Shown piece by piece: positions 7,555 through 16,997 of a DNA stretch of 64,000 nucleotides (positions are counted from its first letter, which is position 1; the number at the start of each line of letters is the position of its first letter). The notes under the pieces are model-generated. The model was given only the letters and a program-made list of their open reading frames with translations. It was not told where the DNA came from and did no database searches. The position numbers and the translations under genes were made by a program. The DNA is from Acetomicrobium hydrogeniformans (GTDB lineage Bacteria; Synergistota; Synergistia; Synergistales; JAFGMB01): positions 208,026 through 272,025 of the forward strand of contig JAENYO010000004.1 in assembly GCA_016841745.1 (NCBI GenBank), read 5' to 3'.

Positions 7555-9030
7555 TTATTCCCGGAGTTCCCTCCGCAATAGTTTGCCGATACTTGAATAA
7601 GGGAGTTCCTTCACGAAATCGACCTTTCGAGGGATCTTGTAATGGGAAAGCTTACCTTTGCAATAGTTGATGATACCTCTTGGGTCATCCAGGTCCGCTC
7701 CTTCACGGAGAACAACAAAGGCCTTTACATATTCTCCGCTTATACCATGACGTATTCCGATAACTCCTGCATCCTGGACATCCGGATGACCTTTTATGAC
7801 AATTTCCACTTCCTGAGGATATACGTTAAACCCTCCAACAATGATCAGGTCTCCAGCTCTATCCAGGATCCTGAGGAGGCCTTTGCTGTCGAAGGTTCCT
7901 ATATCACCGGTATTGAACCAGCCATCGACTATTCTTTCCCGGGTTATTTCAGGGCTCCTGAAATAACCCGACGTCACCGATGGTCCTCTTACCCAGAGTA
8001 CTCCTTCCTCCTGCTGATCGATGATATTGCCCTGCATATCTCTTATCTGGGCTTCGTAGCCGGGTAAAAGAGTACCCACCCATCCTGCTTTTTTCTCCTG
8101 TAAACTCCAGTTAGCTGAAACTATAGGAGAGCATTCTGTAAGTCCGTAGCCTTCAAAGAGTTCTGCTCCGAAAAATTGTTTTGCCCTTTCATCTATCCGG
8201 AGATCGAGCTTATCTCCTCCCGATACCATGAATCGAAGGGTGGATGGGACTGGATGTCCTTTTGCTATTACAGCCATGAAAAGTGAATACATAGTTGGTA
8301 CGGCAGCTATTACAGTAACTTCTGCCTCTATCATGGCATGAAGGGTGGAGGATATGGGCATGAATGTTGGAACCACGGTCTGACGCAATCCGTTCACCAG
8401 GGGAAGGATGGTACACAGGTCGTAGCCGAAGACATGAAAATTAGGCAGTACATTGATCACGTTGTCATCATCTCGAAAGTGTTTGAAGGTTTTATAAACT
8501 CCAAAGGTGTTATCCAGAACATTTGAATGGGAAAGCTGTACTGCCTTTGGCATTCCCGATGTTCCGGAAGTTGCAAATATTACAGCCAGAGAGCTGTCTT
8601 CCGGCTTACACTCCCGGCATTTGAAAGAAGGGAGAGGTCCCTCCAGAGGAGCGATCACCGCGGTCATTCCCTTTGTTTCAAGGGCAGCGGCAGCCTCTTC
8701 CATTCCGGGAAAAAGGATTACAGCGCCTGGTTCAACCAGACGGAGGGTGTTTAGCAGTGTTTCCGGACCCATTTTGGCATTAAGAGGAACGATCGTTCCG
8801 CCAAGCTTCCAGACTGCAATCGAAAGGATGGATATCAGGGGACAGTTCGGCAGCATAGTCGCTATCCTGAACCCTTCCCTGAAACCGCTTTCACGGAGTT
8901 GTTTTATGCATAATTCCACAGCTTCCTCAAGTTCTTTTCTCTGCCACCATTTTCCTTTCCACCAGAGTGTTTTTTCCTCTGGCCCTTCCTTGAATGTCTT
9001 GTAAATATGATCCTCAATTCTCCCCATCAT
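7555..9030 (-). CDS. AMP-forming acyl-CoA synthetase / ligase
   Basis: ANL-superfamily enzyme of 491 residues that activates a carboxylic acid with ATP to an acyl-adenylate, normally then loaded on CoA. Motifs seen in order: FATSGTSGMPKAVQLSH (phosphate-binding loop), GYGLTECSP (A5), GWFNTGDIG (A7 with the conserved Asp) and GKLLRREL at the C-terminus carrying the catalytic Lys. Length and motif spacing suit medium- or long-chain fatty acid ligases, but the exact substrate cannot be told. The ATG at 9030 follows GGGGAGG by 8 bases. It is divergent from an acyl-ACP thioesterase gene with a 228-bp shared promoter region, which suggests free fatty acids released by the thioesterase may be its substrate. 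Confidence 0.88.
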   Translation of the reverse strand: MMGRIEDHIYKTFKEGPEEKTLWWKGKWWQRKELEEAVELCIKQLRESGFREGFRIATMLPNCPLISILSIAVWKLGGTIVPLNAKMGPETLLNTLRLVEPGAVILFPGMEEAAAALETKGMTAVIAPLEGPLPSFKCRECKPEDSSLAVIFATSGTSGMPKAVQLSHSNVLDNTFGVYKTFKHFRDDDNVINVLPNFHVFGYDLCTILPLVNGLRQTVVPTFMPISSTLHAMIEAEVTVIAAVPTMYSLFMAVIAKGHPVPSTLRFMVSGGDKLDLRIDERAKQFFGAELFEGYGLTECSPIVSANWSLQEKKAGWVGTLLPGYEAQIRDMQGNIIDQQEEGVLWVRGPSVTSGYFRSPEITRERIVDGWFNTGDIGTFDSKGLLRILDRAGDLIIVGGFNVYPQEVEIVIKGHPDVQDAGVIGIRHGISGEYVKAFVVLREGADLDDPRGIINYCKGKLSHYKIPRKVDFVKELPYSSIGKLLRRELRE

Positions 9031-9258
9031 CGGACATGCCTCCCCAATGCAATATTTATGACTTCCCGCTTTATGAAAACCCTTATTCCGAATTTTACTG
9101 AATGTAACAGAATCAGGAATGGATATGAAGTAGTATAACCTCCCTTTAAAAGTATTCCAAATTGTCCTGATATTATATACTGGGTTGCCTTCGTTTTCTA
9201 AGCCCCTAAAATAATATGGATATTCTGAAGGATAAATTGTTTTTCACGGAGGGATAAT

Positions 9259-10023
9259 ATGTATTTTAGAGATTATCAGATCAGATATTCAGAATGCGGA
9301 GCCTCGCAGAGGATTAAACTTGTCAATATCTTCCACTACCTTCAGGATGTAGCGGATGAACATGCCCTGGCCATGGGTATATCTGCAGGACAGCTTCAAA
9401 ATCATGGTTATGCATGGATCCTTTATAGATATGGATTGCAAATACACAGGTATCCCTTCCAGGGGGAGACTATAAGAATTCGTACGTGGCCATGGATGCA
9501 AAGGAATCTCTACGAATTGAGGATCCTGGAGGTTAGGGATGAGAGTGGGATGATGCTCTTTGAAGCCAATACATGCTGGCTGATGGTCGATCTTGCAAAG
9601 GGTAACCCTGTACGTCTGAACAGAACTCCCTTTATGGAAATTCTTAGAGGAGAACAGGAGATAATAAACGATCTCCAGAACATTCCATCTCTTACGGAGT
9701 CTGAATCAGAGAGCATATTTAAAGTCAGACTCCATGATCTGGATGCAAATCGGCACGTAAACAACGCAATTTATCCGGAGTGGGCGATCGAAACCATTCC
9801 CCAGTGGGGCAAAAATATGGATATGATGGGGAAATATCAGTGTTATCGTCCTTACAGAATCGAGATAAATTATCAGAATCCGGCCCTCTATGGTGACAGG
9901 GTCCTGTGTCAGACAGCCATGACGAAATCGGTTCCTGATCCGGTCTTTCTCCATAGGATATCCAGAGAGTCCGACAAAAAAGAACTTGCCCGGCTCAGGA
10001 CTACGTGGAAAAATTTTGGCTAA
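9259..10023 (+). CDS. Acyl-ACP thioesterase
   Basis: Double hot-dog thioesterase of 254 residues that hydrolyses acyl-ACP to release free fatty acid. The N-terminal start (YFRDYQIRYSECGASQRIKL) and the second-domain motif HDLDANRHVNNAIYPEW, with the conserved Asn and His, match bacterial relatives of plant FatA/FatB. The ATG follows GGAGG by 7 bases. It faces the acyl ligase across a shared intergenic region. Together the two could form a release and re-activation cycle for fatty acids or supply chains for lipid remodelling; this link is inferred. Confidence 0.9.
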   Translation: MYFRDYQIRYSECGASQRIKLVNIFHYLQDVADEHALAMGISAGQLQNHGYAWILYRYGLQIHRYPFQGETIRIRTWPWMQRNLYELRILEVRDESGMMLFEANTCWLMVDLAKGNPVRLNRTPFMEILRGEQEIINDLQNIPSLTESESESIFKVRLHDLDANRHVNNAIYPEWAIETIPQWGKNMDMMGKYQCYRPYRIEINYQNPALYGDRVLCQTAMTKSVPDPVFLHRISRESDKKELARLRTTWKNFG

Positions 10024-10028
10024 CCCCA

Positions 10029-10053
10029 ATTTTCCCGGGTGTCCCGGGAAAAT
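10029..10053 (+). terminator. Intrinsic terminator after thioesterase gene
   Basis: Eleven-base perfect stem ATTTTCCCGGG / CCCGGGAAAAT with a 3-nt loop and a following GTTTT, 6 bases after the stop codon. Confidence 0.85.
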
Positions 10054-10107
10054 GTTTTCTTTGCTGATCCCGATAAAGGGCTAATTAGAACAGGATAGAT
10101 CTCCAGT

Positions 10108-10566
10108 TTATGCCAGGGATTCCATCCTTTCTCTAATTACAGCCATAAGCTTCTCCATATCCTCAGTTCCAAGGATCAGGCATTTGCCATCCGTAAAATC
10201 TATCCGTATTGCCGGAGAGGAATCAACACCTACAAGCCATCCATTATGGATCTTCTTAATACCTGTAGAGTACCATGGGATCTTCGTTTCGGTCAGTTCC
10301 TGTATGTTCCTGATATCCAGTTTCTTCCGGTATAATCCAGGTCCCATAACTATCTCTATCCTGTCATCTATCACACTTATTTCCATCCAGCTGAGCAGAA
10401 ACATGAAGAATCCCATGATAAGGCCTGCTGCAAGGATCTGCCATAGGGATGAGATTGGATGTCCCCTGGAGACACCCCTGGTGAAAAGGACAATGATAAC
10501 TGTCATGGGAAAGCTTAGTATCATCAGTGCAGTTTTTCCTTTTTGTTTGTTTCTGTAATATTCCAA
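10108..10566 (-). CDS. Membrane protein with PH-like domain
   Basis: Two transmembrane helices within residues 13-62 are followed by a cytoplasmic domain of about 85 residues (ISVIDDRIEIVMGPGLYRKKL through the IRIDFTDGKCLILG strand and a C-terminal helix). The layout matches small bacterial membrane proteins with pleckstrin-homology-like domains, whose function is not known. The start is TTG 10566 with AAGGGA about 10 bases upstream. It stands alone between a terminator and a divergent iron-sulfur protein gene. Confidence 0.68.
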   Translation of the reverse strand: MEYYRNKQKGKTALMILSFPMTVIIVLFTRGVSRGHPISSLWQILAAGLIMGFFMFLLSWMEISVIDDRIEIVMGPGLYRKKLDIRNIQELTETKIPWYSTGIKKIHNGWLVGVDSSPAIRIDFTDGKCLILGTEDMEKLMAVIRERMESLA

Positions 10567-10734
10567 CTCTATGCCGTCCCTTCGTAAAAGTTATTGTGAT
10601 TTGGGTTAACCAAGTTTATCATGAAAGAAAATATTGTATCATTATGGATTTCTGAAAGATCGATAAACCGGAAATAAATGATTATTTAAGGATCTACCGA
10701 ATTAAGGATAGGCTCGACCAGGAGGTAAAAGCAT

Positions 10735-11454
10735 ATGGAACGGCAGAAAATCCGCAAAGCTATTCTTATGATCTCATTTCTATTTCTTCCTGTAACAATG
10801 TTTTACCTTTCGCCAATTCTTATCATACAGGGGGCAAAGAAAGGTATAGTAACGGGAAGTCTGTTTTTTCTGTTTTTTCTTTTTCTGTTTTCTTTTTTCC
10901 AGGGCAGGGCTTTCTGTGGATGGGCCTGTCCTGCAGGAGCCTTTCAGGAATGGGCATTTAATGTTAATAATGCACCTGTCAGGGGGGGAAAGCTTAACTG
11001 GATAAAATACTTGATCTGGGCTCCCTGGTTAATGATGCTTGTCCTTTTCGTTACCAGGGCAGGAGGATTCACTTCCCTTGATATGTTTTACAGGACAAGA
11101 TTCGGGGTATCCCTTGCCGATCCTTCTTCATATATCCTTTACTATGGAGCCATGGGCTTTATTCTCTGTCTTTCTTTTATCCTGGGGAAAAGATCCTTCT
11201 GTCATTATATGTGTATGCTTGCGCCTTTTATGATAATAGGCTGGAATATTTCAAGGAAAGCGAGTCTGCCAGTACTCCGTTTATCCGCAGAAAAAGACAA
11301 ATGCGTGAATTGCGGGATATGCAGCAGAAACTGTCCCATGAGCATTGATGTGAGGAATATGGTTCAAAAAGGATCAATGTACGACCCTGAATGTATATTC
11401 TGCGGGAACTGCATAGATTCTTGCCCCAGGAAGGTTATAAGCTTTTCAAGATAA
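10735..11454 (+). CDS. NapH/CcoG-like membrane polyferredoxin
   Basis: Membrane protein of about 240 residues with four to five transmembrane helices and two C-terminal 4Fe-4S motifs (CVNCGICSRNCP and CIFCGNCIDSCP). The membrane part carries FCGWACPAGAFQEW and FCHYMCMLAP, the CxxxCP-type pairs typical of NapH, RdxA and CcoG proteins that pass electrons between the quinone pool and a redox partner. AGGAGG lies 10 bases before the ATG. No reductase gene is adjacent, so its electron acceptor is unknown. Confidence 0.87.
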   Translation: MERQKIRKAILMISFLFLPVTMFYLSPILIIQGAKKGIVTGSLFFLFFLFLFSFFQGRAFCGWACPAGAFQEWAFNVNNAPVRGGKLNWIKYLIWAPWLMMLVLFVTRAGGFTSLDMFYRTRFGVSLADPSSYILYYGAMGFILCLSFILGKRSFCHYMCMLAPFMIIGWNISRKASLPVLRLSAEKDKCVNCGICSRNCPMSIDVRNMVQKGSMYDPECIFCGNCIDSCPRKVISFSR

Positions 11455-11491
11455 AGGATTGTTTCCTGCAGTTACAAGATAAAATTATTCA

Positions 11492-11529
11492 AGTCCGGAA
11501 ACACCTTATTATGACAGTACCTCCGGACT
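11492..11529. terminator. Possible weak terminator hairpin
   Basis: Eight-base arms AGTCCGGA / TCCGGACT separated by 22 bases, between the convergent NapH-like and aminotransferase genes. No T-run is seen. Confidence 0.35.
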
Positions 11530-11538
11530 ATCTGTTAC

Positions 11539-12933
11539 CTACCAGCCCTGTAAATATCTTATTGCTTCATCGGATACTTTACCGTCAAGAACGTCAACGA
11601 TGGACTCTTCAATTATCCTGAGGGCTTCATCAAGGAGGTCCTGACCTATATTCAGCGGAGGTGCGATCCTGAGGACGTTTCCATGTTTGCCAAAGGTTAT
11701 CATGATAAGGCCCTTTTCCCAGGCTCTCCAGCATATCTTTAGAGCGGTATCCCTGTCCGGGTCTTTCTCTGTACCTTTCCTGACAATATCAACACCAAAC
11801 AGAAGTCCCCTGTATCTGATATCTCCTATGAGGTCGAAGCGTTGGGCCATGGAATCAAACCCGGTTTTGAGATAGTCCCCGTTGTCCAGGGCCTTCTGCA
11901 TTAGATCCTCATCCAGTGTTACTCCTATGGTCTCTATAGCTGCTCCTGTATTCAGCGCATGTCCGAGGTGGGTAAAACAGAAGAGTGGGGGAGGGACACT
12001 GTCCATTACTTCAGCTTTTCCTATTACTGCCGATATGGGTAATCCGCCGCCCAGAGCTTTTCCTGCAACTATTATGTCAGGTTCCACATCGAAAAGTTCT
12101 ATAGCCCACATCTTTCCCGTTCTTCCCATTCCGGACTGTATCTCCTCTGAAATGAAAAGGATCCCTTTTTCTTCACAAAGAAGTTTCAGGTCTTTCATAA
12201 ATCCTGACGGAGGAATGGCAGCTCCGCAGTCCCCCTGTATGGGTTCAATGATTATCCCTGCAACGTTTCCCTGTAATTCGTCGATCTTGGATCTGATTGC
12301 CTGAAGTGTTTTTTCTGAAAGGATTTCCGGTTCCCTGTATCCATCTATTCCCCATGAATTTCTCAGGGGGTCTGGGAATTCCACAAATCCCACCCCATCC
12401 GGGGGATATACACATTTCTTAGTGCTTTCATCGATAATTCCGGTAATGGCAAGAGAACCATAGGTGGTTCCATGATAGGATTCCTTGAAGGAAAGGATGT
12501 ATTTTTTCCCGGTATAGGCCCGGGCAGCCTTCATTGCTGAATCGTTAGCATCCGAACCGGAAAAACCGAAGGTTACCTTTTTTTTAAAGTTTCCTGGAGT
12601 GATCTCTGACAGCAATTTTGCCAGCCGGGCTGGATTTTCCTGGTAGAAATAGCCTGTTATGTAGTTGAATACCTTGTCTGCCTGGTCCTTAACAGCTTTT
12701 ACAACCCGGGGATGGCAATGTCCGATATTATAGACAGCTGCACTGGTGAGAAAATCAATATACCTGTTGCCGTCCCTGTCCCAGACGAGTGAGCCTTCTG
12801 CTCTTTCCACTGCAAGAGGATAATACTTGATGGAAGATCCCCTTGGTATGTATTCTTCGTCCAGAAGAGCAGTGTCAAGATTCTTTCTTATATTCTTCGT
12901 CGTATGTTTCTCTATTCCCTGGAACTTCACCAT
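11539..12933 (-). CDS. Class III pyridoxal-phosphate aminotransferase
   Basis: About 464 residues of the class III (ornithine/GABA/acetylornithine) aminotransferase fold. Visible motifs are [16 protein letters not shown] (cofactor phosphate site), SYHGTTYGS, the [11 protein letters not shown] segment that stacks on the cofactor, and [11 protein letters not shown] with the catalytic Lys. It moves an amino group between an amine or amino acid and a 2-oxo acid; some close relatives are amino-acid racemases, so the substrate is open. ATG 12933 sits behind GGGAG; a GTG two codons earlier is also possible. It lies about 70 bp after the YkvI-like transporter gene on the same strand, which suggests uptake and transamination of the same amino acid. 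Confidence 0.87.
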   Translation of the reverse strand: MVKFQGIEKHTTKNIRKNLDTALLDEEYIPRGSSIKYYPLAVERAEGSLVWDRDGNRYIDFLTSAAVYNIGHCHPRVVKAVKDQADKVFNYITGYFYQENPARLAKLLSEITPGNFKKKVTFGFSGSDANDSAMKAARAYTGKKYILSFKESYHGTTYGSLAITGIIDESTKKCVYPPDGVGFVEFPDPLRNSWGIDGYREPEILSEKTLQAIRSKIDELQGNVAGIIIEPIQGDCGAAIPPSGFMKDLKLLCEEKGILFISEEIQSGMGRTGKMWAIELFDVEPDIIVAGKALGGGLPISAVIGKAEVMDSVPPPLFCFTHLGHALNTGAAIETIGVTLDEDLMQKALDNGDYLKTGFDSMAQRFDLIGDIRYRGLLFGVDIVRKGTEKDPDRDTALKICWRAWEKGLIMITFGKHGNVLRIAPPLNIGQDLLDEALRIIEESIVDVLDGKVSDEAIRYLQGW

Positions 12934-13005
12934 TATCACTCCCTATTGAAGTATGAAAAAGGCCAGGATGCCTCGATGATTCCCTGCACCCTGACCCTTG
13001 TTCAT

Positions 13006-14169
13006 CTATCCCTCAGTTGAATAGGTCGGTTCAGTTTCTTGTGAGGTCTTCTTTTTGTGCATTTTATAAATTCCAATTGTAAAGAGGGCTACACCGTGAA
13101 GGATAAAGAAACCCCAGCTGATGGTACCATAGCCCTTTGCTATAAGTCCAATAAGGCCGTAGGAAGCTACGCCCAGTCCCATGGATGCCATAACTCCTCC
13201 AAGAATACCCCTCTGCATTTTTGAAAGTCCCCTGTTATTCTTTTCGAGGAGGACAGAATTGATCCTTTCATTTACGGCGTGGATAAATCCTGCTCCAGTT
13301 TCAATCATTGTGCCGAAGAGGACCACAAGGAAGATTGGAAGAAGCCAGGGGCTGATCTCCTTGAGGATGTAATATGATGGAACATCTACCGATAAAATAT
13401 CAGGATAGAAACCTATGGTTACAAGATAAACGAAGAAACCTGGAAGCATGGTTATAATGGCAGTGCAGATACCTGAAATTATGGCTTCCTTACGATTCTT
13501 TATGAAATTGAGGCTGAAAAGGACGGCCGGGAAAGTTCCAAGATTGTAGAAGGCGTATTTGAATCCACCCATGGCCCATCCCGGTTTTACTTCGCCAAGG
13601 CTGAGAGTACTGGATATGGAACCTCCAACCTTTGACAGGCCTACAAGGAGAAAGGCCAGGAACACTGCGTAAAGAAGGTAGGACCACCAGGACATTACTA
13701 CTTCCAGGGCACTTGTTCCCCAGTAGGTGAGGAATGCAATACCTATCAGGAAAAGACCTGCTCCTGCCATGAAGGGCATTCCGAAGGATTCCAGGAATAT
13801 CGCTCCTGATGTTGCTGCCACGACTCCAAGGACCAGCAAGAGCAGGACTATATAGCATATCTCGTACAGAACCCATCCTGGTCCCAGGAGGGCCTTGAAA
13901 AATGACCGGTAGTCATAAGCTTGAAAGGTTCGAGCAAATTCGTAACTGACACCGAACACCAGAGCCCAGAGAACGATGGTTACCAGGAACATTCCCATAA
14001 GGCCGCCGAGGGGGCCGTAATTAGCAAAGTATTCGACTAGTTCCCTGCCTGTTCCGTAACCTCCTGCTACAATTACAGATTGAGCTATAATGCCGGGTAA
14101 AATATATTTCTTGTACCAGCTTGAACCCATGAACCAGGAAAAACCGCTTGTTTTCTGTTTCTTTTCCAT
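13006..14169 (-). CDS. YkvI-like membrane transporter
   Basis: Integral membrane protein of about 387 residues with roughly ten transmembrane helices. The first helix carries IIAQSVIVAGGYGTGRELVEYF, a form of the GxGxASGxE-type substrate-site motif of YkvI proteins, a LeuT-fold branch of the amino-acid transporter superfamily. ATG 14169 is preceded by AAGGTGGAG at 6 bases; the longer open frame to 14232 adds residues with no fitting Shine-Dalgarno. The class III aminotransferase follows on the same strand, so the cargo is probably an amino acid. A strong terminator and a 30-codon gene lie directly upstream. Confidence 0.78.
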   Translation of the reverse strand: MEKKQKTSGFSWFMGSSWYKKYILPGIIAQSVIVAGGYGTGRELVEYFANYGPLGGLMGMFLVTIVLWALVFGVSYEFARTFQAYDYRSFFKALLGPGWVLYEICYIVLLLLVLGVVAATSGAIFLESFGMPFMAGAGLFLIGIAFLTYWGTSALEVVMSWWSYLLYAVFLAFLLVGLSKVGGSISSTLSLGEVKPGWAMGGFKYAFYNLGTFPAVLFSLNFIKNRKEAIISGICTAIITMLPGFFVYLVTIGFYPDILSVDVPSYYILKEISPWLLPIFLVVLFGTMIETGAGFIHAVNERINSVLLEKNNRGLSKMQRGILGGVMASMGLGVASYGLIGLIAKGYGTISWGFFILHGVALFTIGIYKMHKKKTSQETEPTYSTEG

Positions 14170-14278
14170 ATGACTCTCCACCTTTCTGATTTGAAATGAA
14201 TGAAGTCTTTTATTGAATCCCTTTGTCCGCAATTATTCCCGGATAGATATCTCCTCCCTTTTTTCGGTTAAAGGATAC

Positions 14279-14313
14279 AAAAAGGGCCGGGTTCCCTTTC
14301 GGAACCCGGCCCT
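14279..14313 (-). terminator. Strong intrinsic terminator (minus strand)
   Basis: Thirteen-base GC-rich perfect stem (AGGGCCGGGTTCC and its complement) with a 5-nt loop and a five-T tract on the minus strand. It ends the short transcript of the 30-codon gene, about 110 bases before the transporter start. It could serve as an attenuator if the transporter shares this promoter. Confidence 0.9.
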
Positions 14314-14335
14314 GTATCTGAATAGTAGAGTAGAG

Positions 14336-14428
14336 TTAACTACCGATCAAACCAGGAGGGGATCCGCAGGAGGCAAAAATAATAAAATATATGGAATACA
14401 CATATAGTCCATTGAAATTCTTTGCCAT
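14336..14428 (-). CDS. 30-residue small hydrophobic peptide gene with own promoter and terminator
   Basis: ATG at 14428, stop TAA at 14336-14338. The Shine-Dalgarno AAGGAGGGA (14434-14442) is near perfect and lies 5 bases from the ATG. The peptide starts MAKNFNGLYVYSIYFIIF, a basic N-terminus followed by an aromatic-rich hydrophobic stretch, and ends ASCGSPPGLIGS with a single Cys. A consensus promoter lies upstream and a strong terminator downstream, so this is a self-contained gene of about 180 nt. No family is recognised. It could be a small membrane protein (perhaps a partner of the adjacent transporter), a leader peptide for attenuation, or a peptide signal precursor; FASC resembles a weak lipobox. 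Confidence 0.7.
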   Translation of the reverse strand: MAKNFNGLYVYSIYFIIFASCGSPPGLIGS

Positions 14429-14467
14429 TGTGATCCCTCCTTGAGTAAATTTTTAGCAGTGCCCAAA

Positions 14468-14496
14468 ATACTAATCTGTTTATTATTTTATGTCAA
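14468..14496 (-). promoter_or_regulatory. Sigma-70-type promoter for the 30-codon gene
   Basis: On the minus strand TTGACA (14491-14496) is separated by exactly 17 bases from TAGTAT (14468-14473). This is one of the best promoter matches in the window. The predicted 5' untranslated region is about 30 nt. Confidence 0.8.
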
Positions 14497-14553
14497 GAAA
14501 CAATATTGTTAAATTTCTGTCTTCTTCAGGGATGAGACTGAGCATCCATACCT

Positions 14554-16945
14554 TTATCTGTAAAGTTCCTGCTGTATCCATGCCAGGCCAAAGACTTTGA
14601 TGTTAATATCAGTGCTTTTGGCACGTATGGGATATTCTTCCGTCGAGTCTCTGTATTTTCCCAGGTTGTCCTTTAATCTTTCAATTTCTTCATACAGGCT
14701 GTTTTCAAGGTCCGATATCCGTTCCTGTAGAAGTTGGGTTCTTTCTCTGGCCCTTTCTACATCCATTTTTTCTTTTCTAAGCCTCCCCGCCCTTGACAGG
14801 GCTGTTCCGAGTCTGTATGTGGAAGTCGCGGTTATGCTTTTTCTGCCCAGTAAAGCTCCCGCAAGAGCTGATCCAAAGGATATTACAGTTTCAATATTCC
14901 TGCTGTTTGCCTGCTCACTCTCTCGTGCAATGGATTGTTCCGCGATTATGAGCTGTTTTTGAAGGGTTTTCATTTTGTTGTCATATTTTTTTCTCAAATC
15001 TTCAATTTCAAGGTCCCTTTTTTCCCCTGAGTGTTTCTTCTATCCTTATCTCAAAATCACCTTTTCTTTCTCCAGGCAGGCCAGTCATTTTTAATGATCT
15101 GTTCCTGAATATAACCAGAGGTTTGTTCTGCCTGATCCATGTGAGGAATTCCTTTTTCCATTTTCTGTAGTTACTGGATTCTGCAAAGGTACTCGGGAGT
15201 TCCAGAAAATCAGCATGAGCCATGGCTTCTGTATGAATATCTTCCGGATTTATTTCCAGGGTAACTGCTTTTCCCCAGTCCAGTCCCTGGCTATTGGAGG
15301 GAGATCCTCTTCCCAGGATGTAGATCATTTTTTCATCAATCCCCATGCTGGAGTGTGAATAGTAAGTTTCTGCGATCCCTAAGAGGCATGGTTTGTGTGT
15401 TACTGAAACTGATCCGCTAGGAGGAGCAATAAAATATTCGTTTATATCAGGAGGGATTACTGATTTGATCGGAGTAATCCGGCTCTTTTCCCTGGATGGT
15501 TCTTTTCTAACCCTGCCCTCTGCGGATTCAGATTCATTTTTCCTGTCTTTCATAAGGGATCGGATCTGTTCCCTTGAAAGAGGTCCCCTGAGGTAAGACA
15601 TGACCCAGCGGGTATTGAAAATTGAAGGGCTATTCTCGTGAACATTGTTAAGAAGGAATTATCTCCTGTTCAGTCCGGATATAGCCTTGTCGAGAAATTC
15701 CCGGTCATATTCTTCGATATCTGCGAGTCTCTCCATCCCTTCAAGAACCCGGTCCTTATCACGTTGAGTCTGAAGTCTTCCTATGAACCAGGTTCCGATA
15801 TTTGAAAGTCCTCTGTAATACAGATCTACAGGGTTCTGGGTAGACAGAACCACGCCTATGCCAAAGGCTCTTGCCTGTTTAAGAAGGGTTAGAAGGGGAC
15901 CTTTGGAGGGCGGTTCTTTAACGGGAGGCATGTATCCGAATACTTCATCGATGTAGAGAATAGCTCTGAGACTTGAAGTTCCGGTCTGGGATCTCATCCA
16001 TGAGATCAATTCGTCAAGAAGCATGGAAAGGAAGAACATCCTCTCATTATCTGAAAGATGAGAAATGGTGAAGATCGAAGCCCGGGGTTTACCTTCCGGG
16101 GTATGAAGAAAATCTCCCATTTCAAGAGGAACTCCTGTCATCCACTGGCTGAAGGAAGACGATGCCAGAACCTGGTTAATGGTCATGGCAAGCTTGAAAC
16201 GCTCGGGCGAAGGATAAAAAGAATCGGTTGGCATTATACCTATTTCATTGAAGGGGGGGGCCCGGATCCTTTTTATTATCAATGGAAGATCTATGTCCCT
16301 GCCTTCTTTCCAGGCATGTTCCAATATTTTTTAAATAAGGAGGTTTTCTTTTCCAGACACCGGATCAGATTCAATATTCAGTAAGGATAGCAGGGTGGAT
16401 GTAGTATTCTGGACCTTTTCGATAAAAATATCATGATCATGGATGATATTTTCCGGGGGACACCGGAAGGATCCCAGCATGTTCACCTTTAACCCTGCAT
16501 CACTTCCTGGGGTAAAAATACTGAAACTGACGGATTTTCTCATTTTAATTATCCTGTCTCGGTCAATTCCCCACCCAGCAAGTCCTTTTTTTCATTTTTC
16601 AGCTTCCCGGAATTCATATTGAGAGGCAGAAAAACCTTCTGACGCAGCATCGTCCAGGTGGATCCAGGGCAGATAGTCCGCTGTCATATGATCTGGGAAG
16701 GAGAGGATGAGATTGGTTATATCACCCTTGGGATCAATTGCAATTATGGGTATATTGTCCAGGAGAGCTTCCTCAAGGAGAGTCATTCCAAGCCCTGTTT
16801 TCCCGCTTCCCGTCATTCCAATTATCATTGCATGGGTTGTAAGATCCTTTGAGTCATAAAGCAGTATATTATCGGTGATTTTTTTCTTCGGGATATCCAT
16901 TTCTTTTCCGAGGTAGAATTTGCCCATCAGTTCAAAGTCTTCCAT
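14554..16945 (-). pseudogene. HerA/DUF853-like ATPase, broken by three stops and a frameshift
   Basis: Full-length copy (about 797 codons) of a bacterial HerA-type ATPase family. In order: N-terminus EDFELMGKFYLGKEMD, Walker A GMTGSGKTGL, DPKGDITNL, FSIFTPGSDAGLKV, EHAWKEGRDIDLP, Walker B RAILYIDEVFGYMPP, LSTQNPVDLYYRGLSN, SYLRGPLSREQI, then a coiled coil and a conserved end. In-frame stops interrupt it at 16592-16594 (TGA), 16331-16333 (TAA) and 15659-15661 (TAA). In each case the family-like sequence resumes in the same frame. A one-base frameshift falls in the A6 run (minus strand) at about 15018-15023. Everything else is well preserved, so inactivation looks recent. The Shine-Dalgarno AGGAGGG is intact before ATG 16945. 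Confidence 0.88.
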
Positions 16946-16997
16946 CATAATCCCTCCTGTTCTGAAATAGCCCTTTACAAATATAATCTTCTCTATC

